The notes under the pieces were generated by a model, which saw nothing but the letters and a program-made list of their open reading frames with translations, was not told the DNA's origin and ran no database searches. 64,000 bases of DNA, from contig CM043878.1 in NCBI GenBank assembly GCA_023846275.1, forward strand, positions 11,167,501-11,231,500, given 5' to 3'. This DNA is from Vanilla planifolia (lineage: Eukaryota; Streptophyta; Magnoliopsida; Asparagales; Orchidaceae). Both the position numbers and the translations under genes were made by a program. Positions 13,801 through 28,600 of the stretch are shown here, piece after piece (positions within the stretch are counted from its first letter, which is position 1; each line of letters begins with the position of its first letter).

Positions 13801-16571
13801 TCCTAGTTTCCCATGTGGAACTGCATTAACAGCAGAAACACTCAAACAAGGTAGCTACAAAATTTAGTTTGTTCCTATTTTCTGATAATTTTCCTATAGG
13901 TTTCTCCCCTAAATGAGCTGCATAGCAGCTATCTTCATTTCAAAATAATAAACATACAATAGGGCATTCATCCATGGGTTTACATAGGAGCATAGGGCTC
14001 AAAAAACAAGCTAACTCGAAATTTTTTTTGTCAAAGATTGTCTGGGGCAATCGGCTGGTCATTTGGGATGACCATGGATTGTTGAGGTTAATTTTTGGTG
14101 GAAGTATCCAAGATTAAGTGGCGAATTTTGTCCTGCATGATCTTTCATGGCAACTCATGGATGACCCAAGATGATTTGAAGAAACCTCAACTTGTTTCCA
14201 AATAGGTCAAAATCTCTTCTAATCAATAAAATCAAACCACAATTTACTGGAAACTATCACTTATCAAAGTGAGTTTAAGACAAATGATGCCTGTTCAAAA
14301 GTTCTAAGACAACACAAACACATATTATAGAACATCATTTGCACATGAATACGGCTAAAATGTACATGAAATGGAAATATAGAGAAAGGAAATCAAGTGC
14401 AATAATAGTATTGCTGCAAAATGGAGTGCACTGTGTCAATTAATCATTATTTGGGTTCTAAAGTGTTTGATGCTGGTTACAGGCATTATTTAACTTTCAT
14501 TGTAGTTTCTTTCCTAAACCTTATTTCTTTTAAATACAGGCCAGTTAGATTTGCGCAAGAATTTGTAGATATTTTTTTGTGATCTGATTATGATTTTATG
14601 CACACATTCTTTTGTCAATAACATGTAGGGTTCAGGATGTTGCTGAGTTGTTGGGTGTGATGGTCGAAGATCATCAGAGATTGCAGCCAAATGTTAAGAC
14701 CCATGCGTATGAACTTATTTTGAAGACATATACATGTTTCTGTTCTAGAAAAGCTTATTGCATGAATTCTCTTGCAATTCTGAGTGAATTTGTTTTTGCA
14801 AAGATTTTCTTACTCACGGATTACTTCTACGGGTCATATTCTAAGTTTTATAATTTTTGATGCCGTGGATCTTTTGATGCACTTCATATCTATCATTATT
14901 GGGCCATCCCTATGTGTCATAATCATAATCTCGTGTTTTCTTTGGTTTCAAATTAGGAAAATACTCTCTTTACTGTGGTTCAGTTTAAGATCATTGCAAT
15001 TTATGTTAGGGTAGTGGTCATGGATTCGAATAGGATTGTCTAAATCCAGCCTTCCAGATTTGAAAAGCTAAATTTAGAGTTATATTTATTCCATCTTTTC
15101 GGCTGAAGAATTTGGTGTATAATAATCTAATAAAGCATCAGCACTAGTGTGTAGCTGACAAATACTTTGTCCAAGGAGGTTGTAAACGGTCATAAAACAC
15201 ACTTAATTCTCTTATATGCTGAAGGTACTGTCAGTGGAATTCAAAGAATCTTGTTGTATTTCATACTTGTCTATGCATGATCTTCTTTAGAACTGAATGC
15301 AGTTTGCTCCATCTCAAGTTTTGCCACAGGCATGCTTCGCATATTCACTGCCCAAAAGTGATAGAATGATTTTTGAATTTCCATTTCTTTCTATTTGTTT
15401 TGTTGTACCTGGCTCAAATTCAAATTCGAAGTTGCGTCGAAAATGCCCTTCATATCTCTGTCTTGCATATTTATGAGGCAATTAAAACACCTGAATTGCA
15501 ACTTGCAGACAATTGTCTAGCATTTTATTTTAAGTGGTTGTATTTCAAAACAAATAAAAGGTTGTCATACCCCTGTTGTTTTTATTGTATGGTTATCTTT
15601 CTTGTTGCTTAAGACTCAATTGTACTCATAATTTTTTTTTTCAGTAATTACAAAAGTAAAGAAAATGAATGATTGTTCCCAGATTAAAGGTCACTGGCAA
15701 GATTATCTATGATATAAATCTTATAATTAAGCTAGAGCCATGTAATTACATTACTTCCAATCAGAAACTTTTACAGTTAGGATTGCTAAGAAAGCTATAC
15801 TTTGAATGTCCTTAGCTATACTTTGAATGGTCAATGAAAGCATGAGTAGTGGTCATGTCCTACCTCTTTTGACCAAAATAAGAACTAGGATATATACTTT
15901 TAATATAATTTATTTAGTAAAAGTAATCCTCTGTAAATGCCATATTAATGAAATCTAGCATAGTGAAATATTATATTAAATCTTAGCTATGATATCTATC
16001 TTAGAATAGAGAGCAACAGTTTTAGAAAAACAATTATACAACAAAAACAAACCTCTACTAGTTGCAATCAATATATCCCCTGATACTAGTGCAATCTTCA
16101 GTATGATCCAAGTATTGGATGTCTTTTCTAATAGTCTTTAGCATTGCCTTTGGTATTCTTCTTTCCTTTTCTTCTATGTGCATTGGAGAATTTTGAACTT
16201 AATTCTTATTATAAGAGTATGAAATGTTCTGTATTATGTCAAAATCATAAAAGCCTACTTTTTGAATTTATTCTTAATCAATGTTATTCTATCTCTCTTG
16301 ATATCCACTTATCTCTATCTATATTATTTTAAGTACCATCATTTATTTTAGGAAATACTTTATTGAAACCCAATAGTAATTGGAAAATCTTTACAATGCT
16401 AATAGGAAAATCGTTAGTTCATTTTGCATGAGCATACAATGAAATATCTTTCTTGTAAACGAAAGAATAATTTGTGTATAGAATTTGAAATGTGTTTGTA
16501 CTTTTCTTTTTCAATTTCAAAGCATCCAAAGCTCGATAAATAATTCCCATAACTCGTTTCCTATTTACAAA

Positions 16572-16609
<38 letters not shown>

Positions 16610-19600
16610 AAAGCTTTTTCCATTATTTCACTAATTTGTCTCAAATGGCCATTCTTACTGCATAGTATGTATTCAAATAGAGTTTAATACCTTTCAAAGT
16701 ACTTTTCTTTAAACTCTATCATATGAATTTTTATAACCAATTATACTCAAGTGATAAATTGTTTTAATTTCTCGCAAATATTTATTAACTCTCTTATCAT
16801 CAATACTCTCTATTGTAGACTTCTTTAGAGAACTTATTCGATTTCATAGTTTAATTGGTTTTATATCTTAATTTATGTTTCATCATTCTCCTTGAGTTTT
16901 GATGTGGTGCAATAATTTATTTCCCCTCTAATTTGAGCATCTCTTTTTTGTTATTCTGAATCTGCATCGCAATACTTATCTGCGAATCTGACATTTTACA
17001 ATGATATTAAATAATTTTTAAACCAAGCAATAGCTTCTTTTTTTATACTTTTCAGCAATCTATTGGAAAGGTATCTAGGCTAGCTAGGATGTTAAACACT
17101 TGCTCAAACATATCAATCCAATGTATTGTTGTGTAGAAACTTTCTAGATGTTTTATAGATTGGTGTGATAGTTTAGTTCATTTGTTTGCGTAATTGGTTA
17201 TATTTATTGGAATGTTGTTCCTTGGTTTTATCTCATATTTGCTTCAAATTTCAATTTGAAATGTGATTAATTTTGAATCATAGTGATTCGTAATATCACC
17301 TAGGTTGCTTGTTGAATGCTTCACAAAATATTGTATTGTGGGGGAAGCAATTCGACATTTTCGTGCTCTTAAGAATTTTTCTGGCGGCACAATGGTTTTA
17401 TACAATGATGGGAATTTTGGTGATCCGCTATCTCTTTATCTGCGAGCATTATGCCGTGAAGGTATGACTTTGTGTGACTCAAAAAATTTAATGAAATTGT
17501 TTGCTACCATTGTCTTTATTATTATCACTTTTTTTATTTTTTATTGTCTTGATTTAAATGCCCATGTAAAAGTCTTTATGTGGAATTGATTTTGATTATT
17601 GAATAAAACATGTTTGGTAGAAGCCAAAGAATGTTTGGTAGATGTCGTGTAGAGTTTTATCTTTATAGGGAACATGTTTGGTAGAAGCTTCCCTGGTGAC
17701 AGTCAAACTCTTGTATTGGAGCATGGTTGCTTGTTTGGCGTCATTGTTGGTTACTATTTTAACCAATAAACTCAGTTTGCTTATATGCTTTGTCAATGCC
17801 CATTTGTTTTGTCATTTCCTTTGCAAGATAGTATAGAGCTTTCTAAAGATGTTTACTCTAATGATTTTTTATTGGTTGTGAAGTGTTCTTTCACAGATAA
17901 GTCTTCGAGTCCAAATGGTTTAACTACTAAATTTTATTGGATTATTGGGAATATTATTGACAATGATTTTATAGAAGTAATAATTTATGTCCTTGCCTTT
18001 AGTAACCTCTGTAGTTGTGTTTGTGCAATATACTTGATGCTCTCATTTGTAAAACCAACAATACTCTATAAATTGTCCATTATATGCCTATATTTGTCTG
18101 TAACATCATGTTTATGACCGCTACAAATATTCTATCTAATAGACTTCAGCTCATTCCACATAAATATCATTTATGTGGCTCCAACAACTTTCTTGAAGTT
18201 TTGGCATCTCCATGATAATGCTTCTGGCTATTACAATCATATGCTATATCTTCCTAGAAAGTCTTTTGTACTAAGATTAATAAATGTACCAATAATAAAC
18301 TATTGGATCATAAGTTGTTTAAATGACTTGCTAAATTTCAATGATTAGATAAAGATGTGGGCATGTATTATAAAATTGTTTGCTGTTATTGATGGATCTA
18401 TTGGTTCCTTGAACTCTTCTAGGTGTATCACTTAGGGATGCCTCCTTTATATTTTCTTATTTAGCATGTAATGGATTGCATTTCCTACGGTTTGGCGGAG
18501 GGAAACAACTTCATGACAATAAAACCCAAAAATGTTTACATATCTTATCTTTGCCGATGATCTTATTGTCTTTTGAAAAGTTGTTTTATTGACTTTGTTC
18601 GAGTAGGTTTTGTGATGACTTTGTTCTAGTGGTTGACAAGTATAATTGCTCAATTGTTTTCTCCAAAATGTGATACATAAAATGGCTACTGTTGAGGTCC
18701 ATGGCCTAAATCATTCATTCTGTACAAAAGTGAAGATTAGACGGATGTCTGCTCTTGGTATGCTTTCAAAAGCATTGTTTTCATGTATAATTATGTTCAT
18801 AGTATTTTAGCAATTCTATTCTCATGGGAGAAGGCAAAGCTGACATTGTTTTTGTAATTTAAGTATCCTGGTTAGTCTCTCTGCACAGAGGATCAAGGTT
18901 GCAATTCCACTCATTTCCTTCAAAAGCTTCACAAAAAAGTGGCGGAATAGATTGCTTCTTGTCTTTCCTTAGCATCAAGGCTTCAATTGATGAAGATAGG
19001 GTTGTTTTACTTTTTATATCAAGCTTGTACTATCCTGAATGTGGTATGAAGATTAATGATATCTCCTCTTACTTCATCCTTTGTGGCATGATGGAGAGGA
19101 AATGAATCATGCTTGTTTAGATTGGTATGTTTTTTACTGAGAACTGTGATAGTTGGTGCACTCTTGATGCTCTCTAATTAGTCATGCTTACCCCTTAGTG
19201 GTAGCTTCGTTGGGGCTCCTTTGTAATAGTTTTTTGGGCTTTGTGATGAACTTGCAGTTAGAATTTACCCACGGGATGTGTTGTGTTTAATAGAAGGCCA
19301 TTCTTATTGTCAATTTGGTGCTCAAGGCCAAATGTTAGTATTGTTTTGATGAAGGTTATGCGTTCTCTTTCTTCTATCGGAGTATCAAGGAGATTTTTTC
19401 GCTCAATTTCTATTTCATTGATTTGTAACTGTAGATAAGCATTGTTTAATTTTGGGATTGATAGTTATTTGTGTGTTAGAAAAGCTTTTCTTCCTCACTT
19501 TGCTAGCATTCATGTTAACTAACCTTGAGTAATGATATTACTTGGTTTTTTGCTAGCCATAAAAGGTTTAAAACTTTTGACAATTGTTTTACACTAGTGT

Positions 19601-22600
19601 TTTGTGCTACCATGCATCACTTTATTTGTAGGTCCATCGTTGATTCTCATGATCACCTCTTCTTTGGGCAAATTTACTTGAAAACTACTATCCAGAAAGT
19701 TATTTTGAGTATCCCTTGCATTTATCAAACCCTTTCCTTGTGTCAAATGATCAATTAGTTGATCAATTCTTGTGGTGACTCTAGGGAAACAAGCCTCATT
19801 TGATTTATGTAGCCTACGGTATGTGAAGGAAAGAAACAAAAGACTATTCAGTAGGAAGAACATTCATTTGAAAAGCCTATTAGTGCAAATCAATACAAAC
19901 ATTTGCATCTTGAGTTGATAATCACTCATAGTCTTCTTCTTCTTGATCTCTTGATTTTGCTGTAATGCTCCTTAGAACTATTCCAGCATTTTCTTTGCAT
20001 CATGTTAATCCTAGTGCTTTGTTGGGTACTTTGAGCCAGGTATTGGACTTCTGATAAATTGATTTGATTGTCTAATCATTTTTCATATTATTTACCATTT
20101 TCTATTGGACATTGGCAACAGTAGCACACTTTAATATGTTTAGATGAGCTTTTACTTATGATGTTATCCAATTAACAATTAGTCCATCTGACCTTTTGTG
20201 GTTTTATGACGTTTAACCAGTTGATATATTTTCAATTAAACAATTATTTTCCCCCACTATATTGTTTGTTGTAATTTTTTGAGATTTTTGTTATCCCCTT
20301 GGGGACGTTGGATTGAATTTTTGTGGTCAGCCTAGTTAATATTGTTTTGTAATCATTCCATAATTAACACATTGCATTACTAACATAGGTTTGTGTAATG
20401 ATTTGTTTGCATAACATTATTGTATATATCTCCATTTTCTTTCATTTCATCCAAACATCTATTAAAACTTGAAGTTTTGATTGTTTACTTATATGTTAAG
20501 ATAATGAACCTAGTGGTAGAATTATTTTTATAAGGTCACATTGTGCATTTACTATTCCAAAAATTTTGGTGCCATTAATTGATTGATAAAAGCTTGTTTT
20601 TAAAGTTACTATTCTTTTTATTAGTATCCTTTTTTCTACCTGGTCCATACACTTCTGAGTAGATATGTTTTGGATCAGGACGGGCAGCAGAGTTGTTTGA
20701 AGCTTTAGAGGCAATGTCCAAAGATAATCAGCCGATTGCTCCAAGGGCAATGATCTTAAATAGAAAATACCGGACATTAGTGAGTTCCTGGATAGAACCT
20801 TTGCATGAAGAAGCCGATGTTGGATTTGAAATTGATTACGTGGCAAGGTTTGATTTGTCATTATAAATTTCTACATTTATTTTGGATTTATCCATTAAAG
20901 TTTTATATTCATTATATTGTTAATCTTTTGACCAAATTATCATTTATTAGAATGTTGCTTTTGGTGTTATGAAGTTAGAATGTATTTTATTTTTTTATGA
21001 TATATTCTATAAACATAAGTATTAAGGAAAGGACATTTCTTGAGGTTTCGTTCCATAAGCGCCATCAGAGAATCATGTCGAACGGTTTTTTTGATTTAGT
21101 TAATTTCATTTTATTCACACTGTCCAATTCGATATTGCTTTAGGATGTCTCGGATTCTTAGGGTTTATTTTTCCTTTGAGTGAAAGTATGCAACCCTGGT
21201 TTTTTATGTTTGATGAAATGAAACGTGAGGGATAAGTTGACCTCTAATGCATGCCATAGACTGATATGGTGGCGATAGTGTTTTGGCTTGAAAAGTTATC
21301 CAATTGTATTTTGTTGTGCTAGTGATTTCTAGAACATGTGGTTTTATTATTTTCCTATGTCTATGATCAATCTTTGTCCTTTTGGGTGAGAATTATAGGA
21401 CTTAATCAATTGCAATCCTTTCAAAATGAAGCCTTCTTCACCAATTTAACAACTTGACTCTTAGCTAAACATGCTATGATACTTGTAGGATTATTGTACA
21501 ATATACAAGATTGACAAAGGATGTTCCATGTGGATTTGGTGGACATTATGCTTGATGCTTTCAAATGGTGGATTTTGATTATCTAAGATATGTATTGAAA
21601 ATATCTGTATTTATTTGACTCACCTCTTAATCCGTAAGCAAGATTTTGCTGATAATTTTTGAGTTGGAGTGTCACATTTGTTTAGAGATCCTCTTCACTA
21701 GTATGTGCATGCTTCATGGCTATAATGCTCGTTTGAGTGAAAGACAGGTGTGTTGTCGACTCAATTTTTTCTGCATTATTGGATTGAAGATAAACTTCAA
21801 TTTCAAATTGTTAGTCTCCATGGTTGCTTTCAAAATAACTTTCAATTAGCTATCGTTAAGTGCATCATGTATGGAATCTTTTGTACTCTATCGGATGCAA
21901 AACAAATGATTATTTTAATTTTTTTGTTAAGAAAAGTGATGGGTGTGGGAGTCATATCTGAATTTGAATGTGGGATATTTATACTCTTTGAGTCACTGTC
22001 AACCTTGGGAGCAATTAAGACAGTGTATGAACAAGAAATCATTCTAGTCATTTTCTATGTCTATGTATTTATCAACGGACTAACAGGAGAACTTATGGTT
22101 TTTATTGTCGTTCATAAATCAAGATCCACATATCCATTAGCAAGATGCCTTTTTAGACTACCAGGTATAAAATGATATGTTTAGTAGCACTTAATAACAA
22201 TCATTATTGGTTGTTTTTGGTCTAGAAGTACCCAAAGTAGCTTTCCATTTCAAGTCCTTTCCTACAGCAAACCTGCATCCAGCCTTGAGTATGGTGAACT
22301 TTGGTGATCTTTTAACCTCGGCCTCATTGTCTAGTGGAGACAAAAATCCATCCAATGCAATTCAACTATCACTAGTGGTGATGCAAGATCTTTCAAGAAG
22401 AGGATCATATTGATAAGTTTAACATTTACTCTAGTGACAAAATTATTATTTTTTGAAATAGCAGAAAGCTTACTCGTACCTCTATTCATCCTTTAGCCCA
22501 AAAATATTTGTTTATTCTCAATGCTCTATGCTTTAATAACTAAAGGAATGCGTGAGAGGGAGCTTTGTGAACTCTATTCCAATGGTATTCCTTGGCTTAT

Positions 22601-25600
22601 CAGGAGCCAAGATGGGCACTGTAGTAGAAATCTTGCTTTTCAGGTCCACATCAGAAGATTCAATGACAATTTTGACATGGGAGTGGATGGCATTCTTTTT
22701 TCTGGCTACTCTTTAACCTGCTCAACTAACAGATCTATGAATAATGTCATGTGGTAACTACATAAGGCCTAGGCTAATGTCAACTGGATGGATTAATTTC
22801 TAGACATTTTAGTAGTTTTCATTTTTAACCCTCAATTTGACCACTCTTACTATTTAATACAAAAAAACCATTCAAGGGATCATAGTTAACTATTCAGGTT
22901 TAAGAACTAATGACATGCATAGTAAGTTTTAAGTATATACTCTCCATGTTCTAGGTCTCTCTAATGATAGTGGATTTGATAATGTTCCTCAAGAATTGGA
23001 CAATCTCAATGAAGCATTTTAACAATGGAAGGGTATTTCGTCTTTGGTTCAAAACCTTCCTTATCAAAAGGGTAGGGAATTTCACAATTACTAAATTTGT
23101 ACCCTTTTGATAAGCCACTTACTTCTAGGGAGACTATTTGTTGTAGTTGAATCCTATAACTTGAAAGGCTTATTCTTTTATGGATTCTCCGAACAACTAA
23201 GGTCAAGGGATAAAAGGGAGCAATAACAACATTAAGTTCTTATGCGATAAAATGAGGACTAAAAAAGCCTGCAATTTACTCGAACTTCAAGAAATCAATC
23301 TTACCTCATTGCTTCCATGTTGAGGAAGCTATTGTCACCATGGAACACCTTGAATCAGTGTTTAACAAATTGCGTAATACTTAGGGTGTTGGGGGCTAGA
23401 TTTGCTTGGTGAACTAGACTTTATCATAGAAGCATATTAGTGTCTCTCCCTTCTTATTCTTGAGAAAGTAATTTTGAATGTGGTTCTCTCTCTAAAGAAC
23501 AAATATGTTAGCCTTAATGTATTCATTACTATGTTCTTCTTGAACTACTAAGACATCATTGGGGTAAGCTTTTTGAAGCACTCTCCTACTCCTTTGCAAT
23601 CTTTAAAACCCTTGTTTGTTTAGGGTGTTTGTTATTGTCTTCATTCTCAAAAGCAAAATTGCTTCAAAAATCATATGTAACTTAAATGTTCTTTTTTTTT
23701 GAAAATATTGAGGGCATAGCCTTAGTTTATTACTATAAAAGAAGGTTATAAACGAATAAGCTAGAATTTAGGCATCTCATGAGGTTAAATTCTTATAGGA
23801 TAAAATGCTGTACTAGGAAAATAAAAGAGAACACTAAGTATAAAACCTAAAAACTGATAAGATTGAAAGAATCAATGGCTATTAGATCAAAACGAAAAAG
23901 AAGCATCTATTAGGCAAGCAACTAGAACACTAATCAAGTGTAATGCCTTTTGCCATCTTTTAGGAAAATAACTCGAAGGGAGAGTAGAGCCAGGGGTGAA
24001 TACTAGCTGATTAGAAGATGACGATGGGATTGACAATTTAGCTCTAAGAGAGTTGTAGGTGCAGGACCGACTAAACAGCCATTAGAGAAGATAATTTATT
24101 CTAGAAGGCGATAATAGGGTAAGATGAGTGGCAAATGCACTTCTTAAGGATAAATGCAAAAACTTGTGGGCAACCATGAATAGACCTTCGAGAAGGAGGA
24201 AGCCAATCTTGAGGGGTTAATGCTTGCTTGGGCTAGGAATCGAGGGCAGTTGCGCGGTTTGGTGGAGCTTTTTGAGAACATTGTGCCTCATAGGTGAGGG
24301 ACGTGCTTTCTTGATAAGAAGGATGATAATGTTAAAAGATGTTGCAATCGTGATGTGGGTTGAGAGTCCAAGTATAGACCACTTTTACATGAGAAAGGAT
24401 ACCATTCATGACCGTGGGATTGAATTAATGATTAGTCTGAGTTGATCTCAATGCAAAGGTGAGTTTGGTGTTATCAATGATGAGTTTGACTACAAAACTT
24501 GTAATCTTATAGTGGCATAAAGTAGACTTAAGATAAAGAGGAAGATCTTTGAATTTTGTCCATAATAAGATGCAATTAAAGCCATTTTTGTCAAACAAAA
24601 TATTGGGAGCCATCTTCTTAAGGTGAGGGTGCCACCATTCGGGGTTCAAATGTCAGCTTGCAGAACATTTTCAAGATGAGAATTTCATGTACATTGTCAT
24701 ATGAAAAATTCTCACTAATCCTCTCCAAATGCTCTCTTCCATTGTTCACAATGCCTGGGTATCTTTCATTAAGGACAGATTAATCAACAATAATGTTCAT
24801 TAAGCCAATAAGTTGGTCCCCAAGTTAAGTTCTAAATCTTCTCTTAAATTTTTTGTGTGCAAGAATTTATATATCCAAAGAATTTGATTTTCTGATCCCA
24901 GAGTGTGAACTTCAAGTACACTATTTGATAAAGGTTTTTCCCGTTGCCTTGTAAAGTGAATCAAAAATTTCTCCCATGATATCCATTTTTCTGTCCTCAT
25001 AAATGGGTGTCTTGAGGGTAGATTGGCATCCTTGTGCCTTAGACAAGAATGTTTATGTTCACCACCCCTTGTAGAATTGTGATGTGCTCTTTTTGCAACC
25101 TAGATCACAACTTCTTTTACAAGGAAACACCATCTCTTACCCAATTGGCTTTTGCTGAAGATCTTATTATTTTTTGTGGAGCGAAGCTTGGCACTATTAG
25201 CTCACTAAAATCCATGCTGCAAGTGCCTTTTGCCCAATGTGGTATGGATAAAAATCTGATTATGAACTCCTTTTTAGTTTTCAACAATGCATCCTAGTCA
25301 CCCAAGCTTACCGTTATCGTTCATTTCACACTTGAACATCTGTCAATCACATGCATGGGCCTTCCACTCTTCTGTAAAAGAGTTTACAAAAAAAGATTGT
25401 CTCCGTTGACCATTCTGGACTCAACCTCCTGGCCTTGATTTTCAGCCAAGCTCTCTAAACAAGCTTGTCCTTACCTTCATTTTCTTCGGCTCGTTCCTGT
25501 TGTTTTTGAGTGCTTTGCTGCTCTGGGTCGTAACTCTTGAACTAGTATTTTTGACCAGGTCATCTTGCTATACAATTTCTTCGATTTGTCACTGCAGTTG

Positions 25601-28600
25601 AAGATTGTATCACTGCCATGCCACCACATCCTCAGTCTTTTGGTGCTCCGTTTTGCTTTATGAGGAGTATGCATGATCGGCCTTTTTTTCCTTTGGGTTT
25701 TAATTAACTGGCATTGTTGCGTTTCTTGTGATATTTTTGCCTCTGAGTTGTTGACTGCTGACTATCCAGTGCACATTTTTCTGTTGATTCAATATGAAGT
25801 TCAGTCAGTGACCTTTAAAGAAAAATGTTAGTCTTCCTTAATCATAGACTTTCAATAGGTGACTAGACTGACTCTCTAGGTTGATGTGGACATGGTTTGA
25901 TTCTGAAGGGTTCATTGTGATCTAGTTGGTTTAGCACAATGAATTGATATGCCACATGTTGCCAAAAATATGTCCTACTATTTCTCAAAAATGTTGTCAA
26001 ACATCTATCCATATTTAAAAAAAAATCGTGTGTCCATTAGGGATGTAAAAGTAGTAGAGTTAAGAGGAAAAGCAAAGCTTGTGCTAAATATGGAAAGGCA
26101 TCTTTTGAAAGCAGTAATCGAAGAAACTCAAACAGAATCTTAACTAGGTCAAAGACAGCAATAAAGAATAGCAGAAAGGATGGGAAAAAGAAATCAAAAT
26201 TTAGGACTTCCACTTAATCACCTAGAATCACATAACAATTGGTAGCAGATGTACCCTCACCACACACACCTCTCTCTCTCTCTAAAATTTAGTGCTAACC
26301 ATGTTGTCAAGGGAAGCTTTTTGAGTCGGAATGGAATTGGTGGTGAAAGCCAAATCGTTATTGGTGCTTCAATGCTTGACTAGAAAGCTGATGACTGCTC
26401 TCTGCCCTCAGTTTGGTGGCTGAATTGAACATTTTCTTTGTATAGGTGACAGCGTGACAGTCTTGCCAGTTGGTCAATTCTTGTGCTATTATGGTTGATG
26501 GGGTTTGGGTTGAAGAAGATTCAATGGTAGGATTATGGTGGCTTCTATAGGAAGCTATACTTTGTAGGAGTATCTAAAAAATCCTTCTTTATAATGTACC
26601 ATGATCCTAGCATCTGTTCATGATAATTATACCACCAATCTGAGATCGGGGATTGGACTTGATTATTGGATTATTAGGGAACCGACATCTTGCTTTGGGC
26701 ATCGAATCACCAACAAGAGATCATTGTAGTTGATGATAAGGCAGTAGATCTTTTGATCAAGTGCCCCCCCAACTTTCATGATTCACAGGTCATGCAGTTG
26801 GAGACAACTCTTCAAGACAACTTGCAGTGGTATCATATCATCAATCAGTGCTTTGGGAGGTCAGGTTTGACGTATGTTGTGCCATTGGATATTCATGAAA
26901 CGGAATTTATTTTTCAGATATGGTAGGCTAGCCAACAATTAGTTTGATATAATACTAAGCCAATAATTAATTTGATTATCATGTTGGCTTTGAGGCCTAT
27001 CCAAGGGGGAATGAAAGTGGTAGTTTTTTTTTTCAAATTCAAAGAGAGGGCGTGCCTTAATCATGTAATTCCTCCACAAATTCTCTCCATCTTTCGCTCT
27101 CTAATGCCATCAAGTATTCAATTCTTCTTCCTAAAACTATCGGCTACACTTCATTCCCAAACTGCCGAAGGGAAACTCTTATCTTGGCTTCATAAAGTGG
27201 AGGTTAGATACTAAACTGCATTTTTTTAATATCCAAACCAATCCAGGCTGGCAACTATAGACTGTCTAAGTTGGTTGGTGGATCAAATCTTCATTTGTGA
27301 AAATGCTCTAATCATTTATTGATTATTGGACTACCTAAGATGCCATGAATGTGAAGTTGAATACGGAAGTAAGATAATTAGTTCTTGAACAATGTAATAT
27401 AAAGGTTTCTCTATCATGAATGCCAACCATTATAACGGGCATAGTCTCAAGACGCCATAAAATTGACACAGTTAAGAGAACCATGATGAACTGAAATGCA
27501 TTCTTCATAGACATGAAATTACAAGGAGTGGTATAACCAATTTGGTCAATAACGATTGATCTTGATTCAATGGCAAGAGAAACTTGTAAAATCTGAATAC
27601 TTGATACTACATATCATGACAGATTGTTAGTTGACTCAAAATATTGTCCAAGTAATGAAGGTGATATTTTTATGTAGTTGACTATTCTGCAAAACAATAA
27701 ATTTCTTTAGTTGTTTCAATTGTACTAATTTTGTTAACAAATAACAACCAGTCCTTATCCTAAATTAGTTTTACAAATCTTGCTTCTCACTTATTCTTTC
27801 TGTTGTGTACAAAGCTCAAGTGATTTACATATTTTTTTGTTGATGCATCTAATGCATCAACATTCCGAGTTTTTCCTGGGGAATTGATGTTAGTAATGCC
27901 ACCGTCCTCTGTATTAGTTTTTCTCTGAAATTATGCCTCTTAATTCAAGGTACATTGCTGAAGGAGGTCTTACAGGAGAACGCAAACGTTGGGTTCCTCG
28001 CAGTGGAAAAATCCCTTTAGATCCTGATGCTCAAGGTTTTGCATATTCCAATTCTATTGAAACCTCTTTCAAGCAACGGTGCCTTGAAGAATCAAAGATC
28101 TACCACCAAAAGCTTCTGGAAACTTTGAAGAATGAAGGACCTAAAGCTCTAGGTAAGGCATCTGACGCAGATTATCTTAGGGTGGTAGAAAGACTTAGGA
28201 AAATCATCAAGGGTCCTGTAAAAGGAATTTTAAAGCCAAAAGCTGCAAGTAAGATGATAGTATCGGAGTTAAAGGAAGAGTTGGAAGGACAAGGTTTGCC
28301 TATAGATGGTACTAGACCGGTTCTCTATCAGCGAGTGCAAAAAGCTAGAAGAATTAATCTCTCTCGTGGTCGTCCCTTGTGGGTTCCTCCTATTGAGGAG
28401 GAGGAAGAAGAGGTATGTTGCACCATCTATGCATGCTTATGGATTACTGAGATTTTCTTGGAAATAAATTCACATTAAAGATGCTGTGGAGTTACATATT
28501 CACTATTCATCAACAGCTCCATGGCAAGTGGAATTGTAAATGTTTTTCTTGGTTTTGTTTATACTAGGTCGATGAAGACTTAGAAGAGCTAATATCACGT

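Larger units (their letters stand above)
7595..14628 (+). other. PTAC3 intron 2 in window, about 7.0 kb
   Basis: The intron is bounded by a GATAG|GTGCAA donor and an ACATGTAG acceptor (phase 2). It hosts the antisense LINE ORF1 and antisense copia remnants. The stretches 7600-9480, 10240-11360 and 13490-14620 hold no coding block I recognise. Several small unconserved open frames occur and look like chance or decayed repeats. Confidence 0.85.
20848..27949 (+). other. PTAC3 intron 5 in window, about 7.1 kb
   Basis: This phase-2 intron runs from GCAAG|GTTTGA to AATTCAAG. It carries a possible antisense DUF4283 fragment and a sense LINE reverse transcriptase between 24.4 and 25.3 kb. The stretches 20850-24220 and 25310-27940 contain only short unrecognised open frames, for example 22207-22413, 22521-22757 and 26690-26926 on +. 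These may be further retroelement debris. Confidence 0.85.

Noticed and set aside
20496-20861. 121-codon frame on -
   Set aside because: It is antisense to PTAC3 window exon 5, which is conserved on the + strand.
27933-28478. Open frame starting at ATG 27933 as a separate small gene
   Set aside because: Its first residues lie in the intron upstream of the AATTCAAG acceptor, and its tail reads past the GTATGT donor. The core is PTAC3 window exon 6.
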